A DNA stretch of 64,000 bases from Fragum whitleyi (GCA_948146395.1 OX411558.1:53143622-53207621); one strand, 5' to 3'. Shown: positions 1 to 12,922, numbered from the stretch's first letter. Program-made: numbers and translations. The notes: generated from the letters alone by a model not told the origin.

Positions 1-1440
1 TTTATAGCAAATTGACGATTAGAGATGTGACAGCATATTTTCAAGTTTAAGATGAATATGGTAGAAAACGGAAATTGAAAAAGCAACTGTATTCACTTTA
101 AACATGTGTCATCCACAATAAACATGCCTCCTATGAAATACTACTCCCGGGGGCCCTTGACTATCCAACCAACACCAAACTCTCCATCGTCCATGGTGAA
201 AAATCTAGTCTTTAATTTCACCAAAAATTATTAGAACTGTTCCACAGCCCGATCTTCAAAATGTTTTGCATAAACTATCTTCCATCCTTATTAGGGTTGG
301 AATGATTAAGTGATTCATATTCATCTTAAAAAAAAATCGCCCAACTTTTTAAATGTAAAATAGGATCACAAAATCACACATTTTTTAGGAATCACGAAGG
401 TGAAAACGTAACAGATAACTTTAAAGAATTCTCTTAGATTATGAGGTGTGACATATAGAATCAAACATTTCTTTCCAAATCTGTTTTCAAAGTAAATCTT
501 TTTTTGTTGACATTGCTCCAAAAATGTTAATGAAATAGACAAATGAGAGAAGATTAATTGAACTAAAAAAAAATCTGTTAATCAAACAATTGTAAAACCT
601 GATTTTACCACTAAAATATCATACTTCGCAGCATATAGCCATGATCTGGGTCTAGAGAAATCTAGAAAGAGATGCGAAATAAATGGCTCATAATCATGTA
701 GAAGAGAACTCCATCTAGGTCTACAGCTCAATGACATACCCAGGAAAAAATCATATTGACCAGATATTTGGTCTTAAATGTGTTGGCCATTGACCAATAA
801 CAGATACGGAATAGTTGTTGGATACATAATTTGGTAAAATATTCGGTAAATATAAATTGAGGGTCTGTGTTTTGTATTTTACTTCATTGGCTGGGGAACG
901 ATTCATGTCTGGCCTTAAATATAAAAGTTTTAAAAAATTGACAAAAAACTTTAGTGCATTAAAATGGGGGTCTGGGGGCAGTGCCTTGACAGGTGAAACT
1001 TGTTTAGTTCTACATTAAACAAAAGAATATTCCTTAGAACGAAAAAAGTGCAGTATCAAAACTGTACGGGGACGAATTGTGTACTTTCCAGGTGTGCATG
1101 ATTACCTCCCTTGCAAAAAACTGCACCATTTACAATTTGCTTGTTAAGAGACAACCAGTAAGTCAGAACATTTGATAAATCTTGGTAAAAAAAGGAAGAT
1201 AAAAGGTTAGTAACAACTTATAAATGGAAATATATCCTTTGGATGTGTGTGATTGCTTGCGTTATGTGCATGAATGCATTTGACCTTGAGTTTCAATTGT
1301 TAATGAATTTCATGTAATTAGGTCATTTTGTTTGACAAACACCCAGTTTGTCATTAAAGTTTCTACAGCAGGTTAGGCAAGAACATTATTTTTGGTGGAT
1401 GAGTCTACAAGGGAAACTCGTCAAATATTGGCCAGATAAA
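1..1440. other. No gene recognised
   Basis: AT-rich sequence with frequent stops in all frames and no open frame resembling a known family. I see no tRNA, SINE or LINE end in it. It is probably old intergenic or intronic DNA. Confidence 0.5.
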
Positions 1441-1462
1441 CCTCGAAACATACTTGTAAAAG

Positions 1463-1790
1463 ATAACATTGAACAGTGTCTTCAAAAGAAGGGGAGCCCG
1501 CTTTGTAAAAAACAACTACAGAAACCGATCGAGTGTAAATGATATGCTGTCTGACCTAAACTGGCCCTCACTGAAAGAGCGAAGAAAAAAAAGTCGCCTC
1601 ACTCTCCTGTATAAAGTCATCAACCAAAAAGTTGCTATAGACAAAGACAAAAGATTGAGACAAAACTTACGAAAATCAAGACACTCCTCAAGCTACTCCT
1701 TTGAAATACCATGTATACTCATCAAAAACCTACCGTCAACAACCCTTCTTTCCCTTCTTTGTCCATATAATTTCACTTCCCACTTTACGG
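1463..1790 (+). pseudogene. LINE reverse-transcriptase C-terminal remnant (CR1/RTE-like, not the main LINE family)
   Basis: A short open frame reads KRRGARFV, then a SSV..MLS.L.WPSL..RR motif, then RLTLLYKVIN. This string is typical of the extreme C-terminus of CR1/RTE-type non-LTR retrotransposon polymerases, just after the RT thumb, where proteins usually read RAARFV..Y....SVT.ML..L.W..L..RR. Only about 90 residues are alignable by eye. The endonuclease and RT core are absent and the upstream frame breaks at about 1,465, so this is a short, old, 5'-truncated insertion. It is unrelated in sequence to the abundant LINE family A-E. The assignment rests on pattern memory; a protein search would settle the clade. 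Confidence 0.5.
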
Positions 1791-2793
1791 TTCCCATCTG
1801 TGATTTGAAACGGGTTTGGGGCGTCATGGATTGTTTTTCAACATATTAACCTATCAATATTAAATATTTCAGAAATATACCATGATTATGAATATCTTCT
1901 CATCTTGATAGGTGTATTTCTAGAAATTAAGAATGCTAGTACAGTACAGTACTCTCAATTAGGGCCAAAACTGGGAATTCTGTAATTCCAGGTTGATTAC
2001 AGGTAATTCAGGATTTCCTTCTGATGCTAGAAATGCTTGTTTTTTCAGGCAATTTCTTCTTATCCATGTTTCTCCCCCCAAATAACCATTTTCCTTCAAA
2101 TACCAATAGTTGCAAACTCATGTTATCTTCAAAAACTCATGTAGTGAACAATCTACAGTTTTGACAAGAGATGTAAAAGGAAATTGGTTACTGCCATATA
2201 GATGCATTTGTTTTTGAAATTACTCTCATACAATACTGGGAGTCCATCTTGCAGGAACAAGGAGTCTCGGACCCCTGGACTCCTCTTAGTGTCAAAGCCT
2301 GTTGAAGCTGAAGCTATGTGTAATCCATAAGCTGTATTTGCTTAATACTGTATATGTACATACAAAATGCAAGTTTGAAAATGTAATGATAAGATTACAG
2401 AAAATTAATGGATCTGTCCTCTCAATAAGTGGACCTCGATGTAATATATGTCCAAAATTTCAGAAATAACATCCGGAAAATTAGACCCGGGTGTAAAAAA
2501 AAACCCTCAGAGATTCAAGGAAACATCCTGTAATTTGACCCTGGATGGTTTACAGATTTATCTATTAAACTAAAAGAGTTTAAAGTAAGTCCATGCTTAC
2601 AAAAAATCTATATTAAACCCGAGCATATAAATCTAGCTGGCCAAAATAAGTCATGTGTAAAGTGCGGAGTTATTAGACGCTTGCTAATACAATCTTGGGG
2701 AAATCCAGATGACATCATTAAAATTGTCTGCAACAAGATGGCCAAGTCTTCTTGTCTTCAGTTGTGCAGATACTATGGGTGAGATAAGATAAG
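1791..2793. other. No gene recognised
   Basis: Low-complexity, AT-rich DNA without supported coding or repeat structure. Near 1,940 there is a short ACAGTACAGTA-type simple repeat. Confidence 0.4.
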
Positions 2794-2797
2794 TTAA

Positions 2798-3036
2798 CCC
2801 CTAACACACTGAATAAATTCCAGATATAATTTGTATCAGAATTAAAGGGCTGTACAGCACTGCAAGTACTAACTGTTGGTCAATTTTCATTAGGGAAGCA
2901 CAATCTATTGATAATTCTGGTTTGAAAATGACAAACAGGTGGTATGGACAAAGATTAGACTGCACATATGTGCAGGCTGATCTTTGTCTATACCTCCTGA
3001 TAAAGCAGGAATAGTCTGGGTTCAGCATGACAAGGG
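2798..3036. mobile_element. piggyBac-like MITE, copy 1
   Basis: A 239-bp element flanked on both sides by TTAA (2,794-2,797 and 3,037-3,040). Its right end reads TTCAGCATGACAAGGG, and the left end is a decayed inverted copy (CCCCTAACACACTGAA). TTAA target duplications and TIRs starting CCC are typical of piggyBac-type elements. It has no coding capacity; the open frame on the minus strand is simply the repeat and recurs in copy 2. A second copy lies 280 bp downstream in the same orientation. Confidence 0.6.
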
Positions 3037-3318
3037 TTAAGATACCCAAGCCTCAAGAGTAGCAAGAGTTGCATTCATGATTGATAACAGTGTTAAAAAA
3101 AAAGCTGTCCAAGTTGTCCAACTTGTCCATTAAGCTGCACTGATAAGCAGATTTTTATGGCTAGGTTGTTGTAGACTATGGAAAAATCTCCTAGAGAAAT
3201 ACATTTTCTCTAAAAAGTTTGCTGTTTTCTGATATTTCATGTAAGCCGATGTCAACAGTAAGTCTACTTCTAGGATACTTTTAGTTTCTTTTTTTAGCAA
3301 CATCAATTTTGTTTCTAA

Positions 3319-3556
3319 TCCTTGTCATGCTGAATAAATTTTGGCTAAAATTTGCATCAAAATCAAAGGGCAAAAAGCGCTGTAAGTACCAACTGCAGGT
3401 CAATTTTTATTTGAAGAACTAAATCTTTTGACAATTCTAGTTTGAAAGTGAGAAACAGGTGGTGAAGACTAACATCAGACTGCACATATGTGCAGGCTGA
3501 TGTTTGTCTATAGCTCCTGCCAAAGAAGGAATATTCCGGGTTCAGCATGACATGGG
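3319..3556. mobile_element. piggyBac-like MITE, copy 2
   Basis: Second copy of the element at 2,798-3,036, alignable throughout. Here both inverted ends are legible: CCTTGTCATGCTGAA on the left and TTCAGCATGACATGGG on the right. The flanking TTAA is mutated on both sides. The internal palindrome CTGCACATATGTGCAG is perfectly shared by both copies. Confidence 0.6.
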
Positions 3557-3595
3557 TTGAATATTTTGCATTAGCAGACTCATCAAAACTCAACA

Positions 3596-4403
3596 GATAG
3601 ATGAAAAATATGTTTAATCGGGGGAGGTCATTTCTTTAAATGTTATATAGTGGAAACTTTGAAAATCATTTTCTTAGAATCTAATTGATGGATATCAACC
3701 AAATTTTCTCATGAGGGATCCTATGGGTGACCTTTTATCATTCAAAAAAAAAAAAAAACTATTGTGATCAGATGATTATGTCTTTTATAGGTGGAGGTCA
3801 TTTTCTCAAATGTTTATAGTCAAAACTTTGAAAATCATTTCTCATACTAATGCTGATAATCAACTTTAAATAGCGATCCTAAGATTACCCTATATCAATT
3901 TAAAAAAAATAAATATTGTGATCAGATGAAAAATAGGTATTTAATGGGCAGAGGTAATTTCTCTTTGTTTCATGGCGGAAACTTTGGAAATAATTTTCTC
4001 AAAATGTAACTTAGGGATACCTACCAAATTTCACATAAACGATTCTCGGGTAAACCTTTAAAAGGCTACAAAAATTAATGTGATCAGAATGACTAGAATA
4101 TCTTTTTATGAAAAGAGGTCAATTCTCTTCATGTTATATAGTAGAAACTTTGAAAATTATCTTCTCATAATCTAATAGATTGATTTCAACCTAATTTCTC
4201 TGTATGACATGCCAAGGTTAATTTTCTATCTGTTATTCATTAGTCATGAATTTTTCTTTGCAGAAATATGTCAGCATGTGACACTTAAAACACTAAAGTC
4301 TTATTTACTTGAAATAAACATTAATTCATTCTCTTAATTTCTCATTGAATCATATCAGTAGATCCGAGCCAGTGGAGCAAATCAGCTACTCAAGCAGCTC
4401 TAG
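3596..4403 (+). mobile_element. R1 pearl-like element, copy 1 (left part missing)
   Basis: About four degenerate tandem units of roughly 160 bp, each containing GAGGTCATTTCT, a GTGGAAACTTTGAAAATCATTT motif and a GTGATCAGATGA motif, the same core as the complete R1 copies further right. It ends with a decayed form of the R1 right terminus (GCCAGTGGAGCAAATC...CAGCTCTAGT), including the CTAG-T end. The ACGG/GTCC-rich left part is missing. This looks like the oldest R1 copy in the window. Confidence 0.6.
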
Positions 4404-6468
4404 TTAGTTTCATATTTCTATGAAATCATCAAAATATTCTTCTTACCTTTAAATTGAAAAGAAAGAATAAATAATATGAGTTGAACTGATTTGATCATCA
4501 AGATTTCTGATCAGCTGAAAAAAATGCTTTCATACCTCAAGGACATCAAATCTGATCATGCAGATTTTTTTATGCCCCAGTGCAAAATGGTTAAACTAAA
4601 AACATCATTCTCAAATCATTTGTAAAATATTTTAAATTAATTACATATTTTTTTTTATAAAATAAGAAGGTACATGTAATGCTTTTAAGTCTTGGAGGCA
4701 TGAAACTAATATTTGATCAAAATAAGTGAGTTTTTTATCGATCTGCTTGGAATTTTCAATATAGAGTGATAATGTTATGGGTTCACATCTCCATGAACAC
4801 CCAGTCATTGAGTCTTTTCAATTTTTTTAAAAAAATCTTTCTGTTTGGCCGTATTCTACAATCAGGGTCTTATTGCTGCAAATTACTCAAAATCATGTAA
4901 GAAGGTTCGATTCCTTCCCCAGACTGTATAAAATGCTGGTGCACAAACGGACAAATTGTCTGGAGGTCCCACATGATTTTGATATGAATAATTATATAAT
5001 TAAAGAAGAGAACAAATAACATAATGTGTTAAAAAGAATACATGTTTCTTAGTTATTGGTTTATTGTTTCATTGAAATTATACATGAAATGCATGGCAGT
5101 TATAATTATGCCATTTTGATATTTATATAGTGTGATTAGCTTTTTAGTTTCATGCCTCCATGAATTAAAAAAACATTCCCTTGCAGGGCCTGGCATTTTT
5201 TCACTCGGAAATCTTTGAAAGTCTCCTCCTAAACCACAGGGCCGAATTCAATGAAACTTGGCCAAAATGTTTCGTTGGATATTCTTTCTTTAAATTTCTA
5301 ATTGTCTCATTAGTATGGGAGTGGCAGGACTTGGTATTCTTACAATGAAATCATTGATAGATCTCTTCCTAACAGATTGGCTGATTTCAATGAAACTTTG
5401 CCAGAATGTTCCCTGATTATTTCCCAAAGATGTTGTCAAATTCTAAATTTTAATAAGCCTGGCAATTTTCCACTATGAAACCATGACAGACATCTATCTC
5501 TACTTAATCATTAGATCAATCTAAAAGTCAAAGAATAATTTATTCAATTTACATGAAAATGTTATCGTGTTGTACGATTTCAAAGTGTTTTTCAACGATG
5601 TCGGAGCGTTTCAAATTGGTGGGGTCGATTGTTTGAAATGAATGGAGCATTGTGCTAGGGATTTATAATGTTTTGCTCAAAATAATAGCCAATTTCAAGA
5701 TGTTATAAACTGTATCATATTAAATCTGGGCCAAAGCGACCTACCCAGAGTCTTCACTACAGAAGCTAAGTAGATAGAGAGTATTATATACCTGAATATA
5801 CTTTGGCAAATTTGCGTTTTCATGCAGTGTGATTAGGTTTTAAGTTACATATTTCAATGAAACCAAAGAATACTCTTTTCAACTCTTAAATATAGAATTT
5901 TCAGTCAAAAGTAGAACAGCTGTTTTCACTATTTTTCAAGATGTCTTCTTATGTGCCAAGGTCATAACATAAAGTTGATATAATCTTCCCCCTGTGATCA
6001 AGTCTCTTGACTTTGGTACCTTGACCTTGACTTTTGAAACTTTAAAATATGGCTTTAAACTTGAATATATTTTCTGAATGCTTACAGCTCAGACAATTAT
6101 ACTTTATAAATGCACTGATTAAATGATCAACCTTATATTTGAGCCTGAGCGCGACATTTCCAATAATTGCAAATGGGCGCATAGCAAAGACTTTGGTCAG
6201 CCTGAGCAGTTGCATAGTCTGACCAAATTCTTCACCATGCACTAGATAGATAGATAAGGTCTTATTACATATTCTGGCTGTCAGCCTAAGTTGGTAAATA
6301 CTGCTGAACGTTTGTGCCTCATGCAGTAGTGAATTTTTTGGAAATGTAAGGCACAGACTCATTTAATACAATGAAATTCCATTAGTAACTTAATCAGGCT
6401 GTATGTTTTCACTTTGCCTAACCATGTACATGTACCTAAAACAAAAATATTTTATATAATTTCTTTTT
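4404..6468. other. No gene recognised; degenerate tandem repeat inside
   Basis: AT-rich DNA without a supported gene. Between about 5,180 and 5,490 there are two to three decayed units of about 165 bp (GGCATTTTTTCACT...AATGAAACTTGGCCAAAATG), probably another core-repeat relic of the pearl/R2 kind. The 106-codon minus-strand frame at 6,042-6,362 has no recognisable motif and I do not call it. Confidence 0.4.
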
Positions 6469-6685
6469 ATGCTCCCCGAAGGGAGAGCATATAGCCGCCG
6501 CTTCGTCTGTCCGTCCGTCCGTCCGTAATTCCTTCTCCTTCTCTTATCTCCTAAAGTATAGTAGCTATCAACTTGAATCTTTATGGGTGGATAGATCTCA
6601 TGGACGAGAAGTGCAATACACCTTAACTACAACTCTTGCTAGCGTAATTTTTGAGTTATTGCCCTTTGTTATTTTTATTACTTAG
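6469..6685 (+). mobile_element. R3 TIR element, left part (interrupted by LINE A)
   Basis: Begins with ATGCTCCCCGAA and continues with a GTCC microsatellite. The exact inverse, TTCGGGGAGCAT, lies at 13,053-13,064 on the far side of LINE A. Removing the LINE and one target duplication gives a non-coding element of about 360 bp with 12-bp perfect terminal inverted repeats. Confidence 0.6.
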
Positions 6686-7382
6686 GCCCCCAGCTGGGCG
6701 GGGGGGGGGGGGGGTAGAAATAGTCGGCTGCCGCCCATGTAGTCAATGGTAAGACCCCTAACAAATGGGCCCGCCTGTTTGCCGTGGGTGGAGACTCGTA
6801 AGGCCGGAAAAGAGGGTCCTGGTAGTTGAGGGAAGCCCAGGGATCTCCAGCTTCTCAACACGCTGCTTTGGCCTCGGCTTCGGCTGAAACGGGAGCCTGG
6901 ATGGGCCCGGTCTAGGCAATCGGCTGGTCGTTTTAGACTGGGGCATCTACTTTTGTAATATGAAATATTTTGTTGTATTAAAGATGTTCTGTCATGATTC
7001 TTATGACACATTACTAAACATTTTGTTGTACCAAATTTTTTTTGAAAACACTTTGGTATAAAAGTCACTGTTGTACTAAGTGCAAAGGTTTAAATGCCCG
7101 TGTCACTCATATTTTATATTTTAATAGTATTTTAGTCCTTGTCTATATAGGCTCATGGGCTAATCGGGTTGAATGGATTTTGTGATTTGGCATCATTTGC
7201 ACGGCTTGATTCTTTGTTAGGAAATTGTTCGTGCAATCGCTGTCATTCATTTTGTCGTTTCTGCTCGAGTATACTATTCGGGTAGCCCCGACATGGGGGG
7301 CTGGAAACCCGCCCTTTCATGTCCCCTTGTAGGACTCCGTGGAGGGTGGTGGCCCCGGATAGTGAACACCAACAAAACTAAT

Positions 7383-8867
7383 ATGGAGACTCAAACTAAA
7401 AAACGAAAAAATGACGAACAAGATATTGTACACGGACCTTCCAACTTCGGACAAGGATTACAATCAATTAACCAAGCATTCTCTCGATTTTTGATCATTG
7501 AAGCAGCAGACAAAGACACTAATCTTACTAAACTTTCACCATTTGTTATTGAGAAAGTAATGCAATCGGTAATAGGACAACCAAAATCCCTAAAAAAACT
7601 TAAATCTGGTGTACTACTCATTGAAGTAGAGAAACAAGTCCATGCCGAAAACTTGATTAGGATGAAGACCTTTTTTAACATTCCAGTCTCTTGTTCGCCT
7701 CATCCAACTCTAAATACATCTAGAGGTGTGATTCGGTGTAGAGACTTGGAGGGGATACCTGAAACTGAAATCATGGAGGAACTTAAGAATCAAAATGTAA
7801 CCAATGCAAAACGAATTTCTGTTTATAGGGATGGAGTTTAGAAGCAAACAAATACTATCATTCTGACATTTGGCTCTGCTTTTCTTCCAAAAACAATCAA
7901 AGTTGGATATTTGAGGGTAAATGTAGATTTATATATCCCGAATCCCCTCCAATGTTACAAATGCTATAAATATGGGCACCACGAGAACAAATGTAGGGAA
8001 AAAGTTGATGATCTGTGTAGTCGTTGTGGTGAGGAATGGTACCTCCACCACTGCCAGGATTGTACTAATCCAATAAAATGTATTAATTGCGACGGCGAGC
8101 ACACAGCAACATCAAGAAAATGCCCTGTCTGGAAAAGAGAGAAAGAAATTGTCACTCTTAAGTACAAAGAAAGTCTCTCTTTCCCAGAAGCAAGGAAGAT
8201 AGTAGAAAATAGAGTCAATTTGAATAACACATATGCCCAGAAAGCTTCAGCTCATCTTAACAAAGATGAATGTCCAAATTGTAAAGATCTATTTCAAAAA
8301 CTCTGCATATTGTTTCCTGAAAAGAAAGATGAAATCGCTAAACTATTCCCAAATTCTAAAGCCTTTTTGCCATCTACATCCTTAAGCAATGAGAAAATAC
8401 CTCCAACTCCCACAATTTCAAATGTTGAAAAGAATAAGTCTGCTGCTCAATCTCACATCGTTACCGCTGCTCAAAAGTTATCGAATTCAGGAAATGAAAA
8501 GTCCTCCGCTCCAAAGAAACCAAGTCCGGAATCTGTCGAGATGGAAAAGGTAATAGAAGAAGATAAAGCAGAAATGATTTTAGGAAAGAAAGCCCAGATT
8601 CAGCTTGAAAAGCTTAATCCTCCTGTGATAGTAACTTCTAATCGCTTTGCCGATTTGAGTACTAGCGAGGAGGACAATGAAGATGATGTTACAATGGATG
8701 ACGATTCTAAAGATAGTGATCCTCCAGAACAATGCAGAGATCCTCTCCATGAATCTAAAACACTCAAAACAAACGCATCCTTTGATGTCTCACAATCCAA
8801 AACAAATGAGCATCCGGATGCCATTAGGCAAGGTGCAGGTATTATTAAACTATCTGGTAAAAAATGA
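7383..8867 (+). pseudogene. LINE A ORF1 (gag-like nucleic-acid chaperone), one nonsense codon
   Basis: Same 494-codon frame as the intact ORF1 of copy E, beginning at the ATG at 7,383 (METQTKKRKN). The open frame could extend upstream, but that stretch is 5' UTR, and an ATG at the equivalent position is found in every copy. Only one lesion: a TAG at 7,839-7,841 where copy E has a lysine codon. C-terminal to it are an RRM-like segment and three zinc knuckles (CYKCYKYGHHENKC, a variant C..C...H...C, and CINCDGEHTATSRKC), followed by a Lys/Glu/Ser-rich tail. The family role is RNA binding and RNP formation with ORF2. The stop codon overlaps the ORF2 start in the sequence ATGA. Confidence 0.9.
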
Positions 8868-11800
8868 ATAATTACATACTTCCAACATTACTATGTATTT
8901 TTATCCCTTTAACCTTTATAATGGCGAACAACATTTTACAATGGAACTGTCGCAGCATCAAGGCCAATTTTGAAGAACTTAATCTTCTAGTAAACAAACT
9001 AAAACCAGTTGCAGTATGTCTACAAGAAACCTTTCTGAGAGATACAGATAAGTTTTCATTAAAATATCATTCTTGCTTCTTTACTAACTTTACAGAACGC
9101 GAGAAAGCGTCTGGTGGTGTGGGAATTATTGTGAATAATAATGTCCCCCACCGACATATTAGTTTAAATACTTCTCTACAAGCAGTGGCTGTAAGTGTCT
9201 CTCTAAATAAAACAATTACATTGTGTTCTATTTATCTTCCTCCTAGTTCCCCTGTAGATGGTAAAATGCTTGACGATCTTGTCGACCAATTACCTAAGCC
9301 TTTCATACTTATGGGAGATTTCAATTCTCATCATAAGTTATGGGGATGTTCCAATACAGACGACAAAGGTCGTACTGTTGAGGATTTTGTAACTAGACAT
9401 GATCTTGTTTTATTAAATGATAAATCTAAAACTTATCTTCATCCTGCAACTGGAACTTATTCTTCACTGGATTTGATTATTTGTAGTCCCGATATCTTTC
9501 CAGATTTTAGATGGAAAGTTATCCCTGACCTTCATGGTAGTGATCATTTTCCAATTCAGGTTTCTGAATTAGGACCATCTGTTCAGGAACGTCCTAGGCG
9601 TTGGAAACTCCATAAAGCTAACTGGGATATTTTTAAAACTACTTGTGAGCAATCAATAAATCCAGAAGCCTTTGATGAGTGTGAAGACCCTGCCGAATTA
9701 TTTACATCTTTACTTTTTTCTGCTGCAGAAAAAGCTATTCCACAAACATCACCTGATCCAAAAAACCCTAACAAGCCATGGTTTAATGAGGATTGCAATA
9801 AGGCCATGGCTGAGCGAAAAAGTGCTCTCAGAGAATTTGGTTTAAGACCTACAAAAGAAAATCTCTACAAATTTAAAATTGCACGAGCGAAAACTCGTAG
9901 AACCATAAAACAAAGTAAGCGTTCGTCTTGGAGACAGTATGTTTCTAGATTAAATTCTAGATCATCTGTCAAAAAGACTTGGGACATGATACGTAAAATC
10001 AGTGGGAAAAATTCATCTCTAAGTGTTGGTCATCTCAAAACAGATGATGAGGATACAGTTTCATCAAAACATGACATAGCTAATATCTTGGCAGACACGT
10101 TTGCCAAGAAATCTTCCTCTTCAAATTATTCTCCTACGTTTCAGAAATTTAAAGGTGAGAAAGAAAAGTCGAAACTTAATTTTAGTTCCAAAAACTTGGA
10201 ACACTATAATAGAGACTTTTCCGTTAAAGAGTTGAAGAAAGCTTTGAAAAAGTGTCATGACACTGCCGTAGGTTCTGACAGTATTCATTATCAGTTCCTA
10301 AAACGTTTACCATCTCTCTCCCTACACTGTTTACTTGACATATATAACCAGGTTTGGAAAACGGGAAGCATTCCAGTATCATGGCGGGAAGCTATCGTTA
10401 TTCCAATACCTAAACCTGGTAAAGATTCCACAAATCCTTCAAATTATCGCCCTATAGCTCTTACTAGTTGCATTTGTAAAAGCATGGAAAGAATGGTTAA
10501 TGATCGTCTTGTCTGGTTTCTTGAAAAGAACCACCTAATTACGGAAGTCCAAAGTGGCTTTCGAAAACAAAGAAGCACTCTTGATCATCTTGTCCGCTTC
10601 GAGACTTTTATTCGAGAAGCCTTTATAAAGAAAGAACACGTTGTTTCTGTGTTTTTGATCTTGAAAGTGCTTATGATACCACATGGAAGTATGGAATTAT
10701 GAATGACCTCTATGATTTCGGTATTCGAGGTCGCCTTGCCTATTTCATATCTGCTTTTTTGGATGAGCGCCAGTTTCGAGTCCGTGTAGGAGATACTTTA
10801 TCTGATCCTCATGAACAAGAAATGGGTGTTCCCCAGGGAAGTATTTTGTCAGTGACGCTTTTTAGTGTCAAAATTAATAATATCGTTAAAACGGTTGTCC
10901 CTGGCGTGGAATGCTTTCTTTATGTTGATGATTTCTGTATTTTTTACAGATCAAAACATATGTATACCATTGAAAGACAATTGCAACAAGTCTTGAATAA
11001 TCTTTCTAAATGGTCCAATGAAAACGGCTTCAAATTTTCCAAGACCAAATCTAAGTGTATGCACTTTTGTCAGTCTAGGAAAATGCATCCTGATCCAGAA
11101 TTGAAATTAGACGGGGTGCCGATTGAAGTTGTAAAAGAGTTTAAATTTTTAGGTCTCCTCTTCGACTCGAAACTTTCTTTCATCCCACATATTGACAATT
11201 TGAAAAATAAGTGCCAAAAAGCACTTAATCTTTTACGTGTTGTATCCAGTATGGACTGGGGAGCTGATAAAAAGGTTTTATTACGCCTTTACAGGACACT
11301 TGTCAGATCAAAGTTAGATTATGGCTGCGTTGTTTATGGTTCTGCACGACCTTCATACCTTCGCAAACTTGATACTATTCATAATCAAGGCTTGCGCCTT
11401 GCTTTGGGTGCCTTTAGAACATCACCTGTCAATAGTATTTATATTGAAGCTAATGAACCTTCATTGAATCTTAGAAGGAACAAACTCTCATTACAATATT
11501 ATCTGAAACTAAAATCAAATCCTGAGAATCCGACATACAAAGCTGTGTTTGAACCTAAACACAGACGGGATTTTGTTAAAAAACCAAGTGAAATACCCCC
11601 ATTTAGTTTACGTTGTGAAGCAGATGTTAACTCTTTAGATTTTGATCTAGAGGACGTGGCAGAACATATCGTTCCTGATGTTCCTTTGTGGACGTCAAAA
11701 AGCCCCACGTTTCTTTACGAACTTGCTTCTAGCAAAAAGGATACAACCGATCCAACTGTTTTTAAAACAAAGTTTCTAGAAATTAAAGAGAAATACGCAT

Positions 11801-12606
11801 CATATGAAGAGATTTACACAGATGGTTCTAAGAATGAAGGAAAAGTTGCCTCAGCCACCATATTAGAAGGCGAAAAATACCAATTTCGTTTACCGAATAA
11901 CTCTTCAATCTTCTCAGCTGAGCTTAAGGCGATTAATCTCGCACTCGATCATATCATCGAAGAGCGCTTTTCTCGCTACATTATTTTTACTGACTCTCTG
12001 TCAAGTATGCAGGCTATTGAATATGAGAAAACTGACAATCCCCTTGTCGTAAGACTTCTTGACAGTATAGCTCAGCTTAATGATGTTGATCTCGTTTTTT
12101 GCTGGATTCCTAGCCACATTGGTATTCATGGTAATGAAGAGGCAGATAAAGCTGCCAAGGAGGCATTATCACTCGAGATTTTACCCTCTGTAGTACCTTT
12201 TACCGATTTTATACCTTTAATTCATGGTTTCATTCAGGAAGTCTGGAGGAACAGCTGGACTGATCCTTCCAATATTAATAATAAGCTATTTTCTGTCCGA
12301 CAGGATCTTGGCGATTGGTTGCCTGGTTACAGGTCAAACCGTCGCGAAGAACTTATCCTGACTCGCTTACGCATTGGTCATACTTATCTTACGCACTCTT
12401 ACCTTCTAAAAGGAGAAGATATTCCAATGTACATTCCTTGCAGCTCCCCTCTTACTGTCAGGCATATTTTTATTGATTGTGTAGATTTCTCTTTTACAAG
12501 AGTTAGATATTTTAAAATTGACAGTATGAATGACTTATTTAACCATGTTAAAATTGAGCTGATATTTGATTTCCTGAAGGCCATTAATTTGTATAGTAAA
12601 ATATGA
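8864..12606 (+). pseudogene. LINE A ORF2 (endonuclease-RT-RNase H), one frameshift
   Basis: Opens at the ATG at 8,864, which overlaps the ORF1 stop. The first part reads through an AP-type endonuclease (QWNCRS, QETF, GDFNSHH, GSDHFP) and into the reverse transcriptase. At about 10,654 one base is lost from the run before the first catalytic aspartate of RT (the F-D-L-E-S-A-Y-D motif), so the frame is split into 8,864-10,702 and 10,699-12,606. The second part carries GVPQGS, the YVDD box, RNase H residues (TDGS, SAEL, FTDS, GNEEADKAAK) and a C-terminal CCHC motif (C..C.......H....C). Apart from this frameshift the protein is intact and close to that of copy C (1,247 residues). Confidence 0.93.
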
Positions 12607-12922
12607 TTTTATGTTCTTCTTAATCCATTTTTCCTTTAGATTTAAAAGTGTTTCTTTGTATTTAAACATTAATATTGAGTGTTCTTTTGAGCACTATTTC
12701 TTTTTTAGTTTTGAAAGTATAACTAATTTCTTTATATTTCTACCGTTTACATATTTTTTATTTCACGATTTACAGCGATTTCTTTTATTATGTTATAAAT
12801 ATCTTAGATTTTTGTTATATATGGTCGTCGCCTTTTGATATTTTAAAAGTTTTGCGCCCAACATGACCTTAGATGTCGACGGGCCTTAAAACTCCATCCA
12901 TTCATTCATTTTTATTACTTAG

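Larger units (their letters stand above)
6686..12907 (+). mobile_element. LINE copy A (I/Nimb-like non-LTR retrotransposon), full length
   Basis: Complete insertion: 5' UTR starting GCCCCCAGCTGGGCGG, ORF1, ORF2, and a 3' UTR ending in a conserved tail (GCGCCCAACATGACC...GACGGGCCTTAAAAC) plus an ATTC repeat. It is bracketed by a 15-bp target-site duplication, ATTTTTATTACTTAG, at 6,671-6,685 and 12,908-12,922, which fixes both ends. The target is the R3 element. ORF1 has one nonsense codon and ORF2 one single-base frameshift, so this copy is not autonomous. It is nearly identical to copy E and therefore young. The order EN-RT-RNase H with zinc-knuckle ORF1 fits the I superfamily; the exact clade (I, Nimb or near) needs a tree. 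Confidence 0.93.

Noticed and set aside
2801..3593. Two similar minus-strand frames as a duplicated gene
   Set aside because: The similarity extends across the whole 239-bp MITE including its non-coding ends; the frames are incidental.
6702..6714. Long G run as a G-quadruplex or telomere-like signal
   Set aside because: It is an expanded homopolymer in the LINE 5' end; copy E has a much shorter run.
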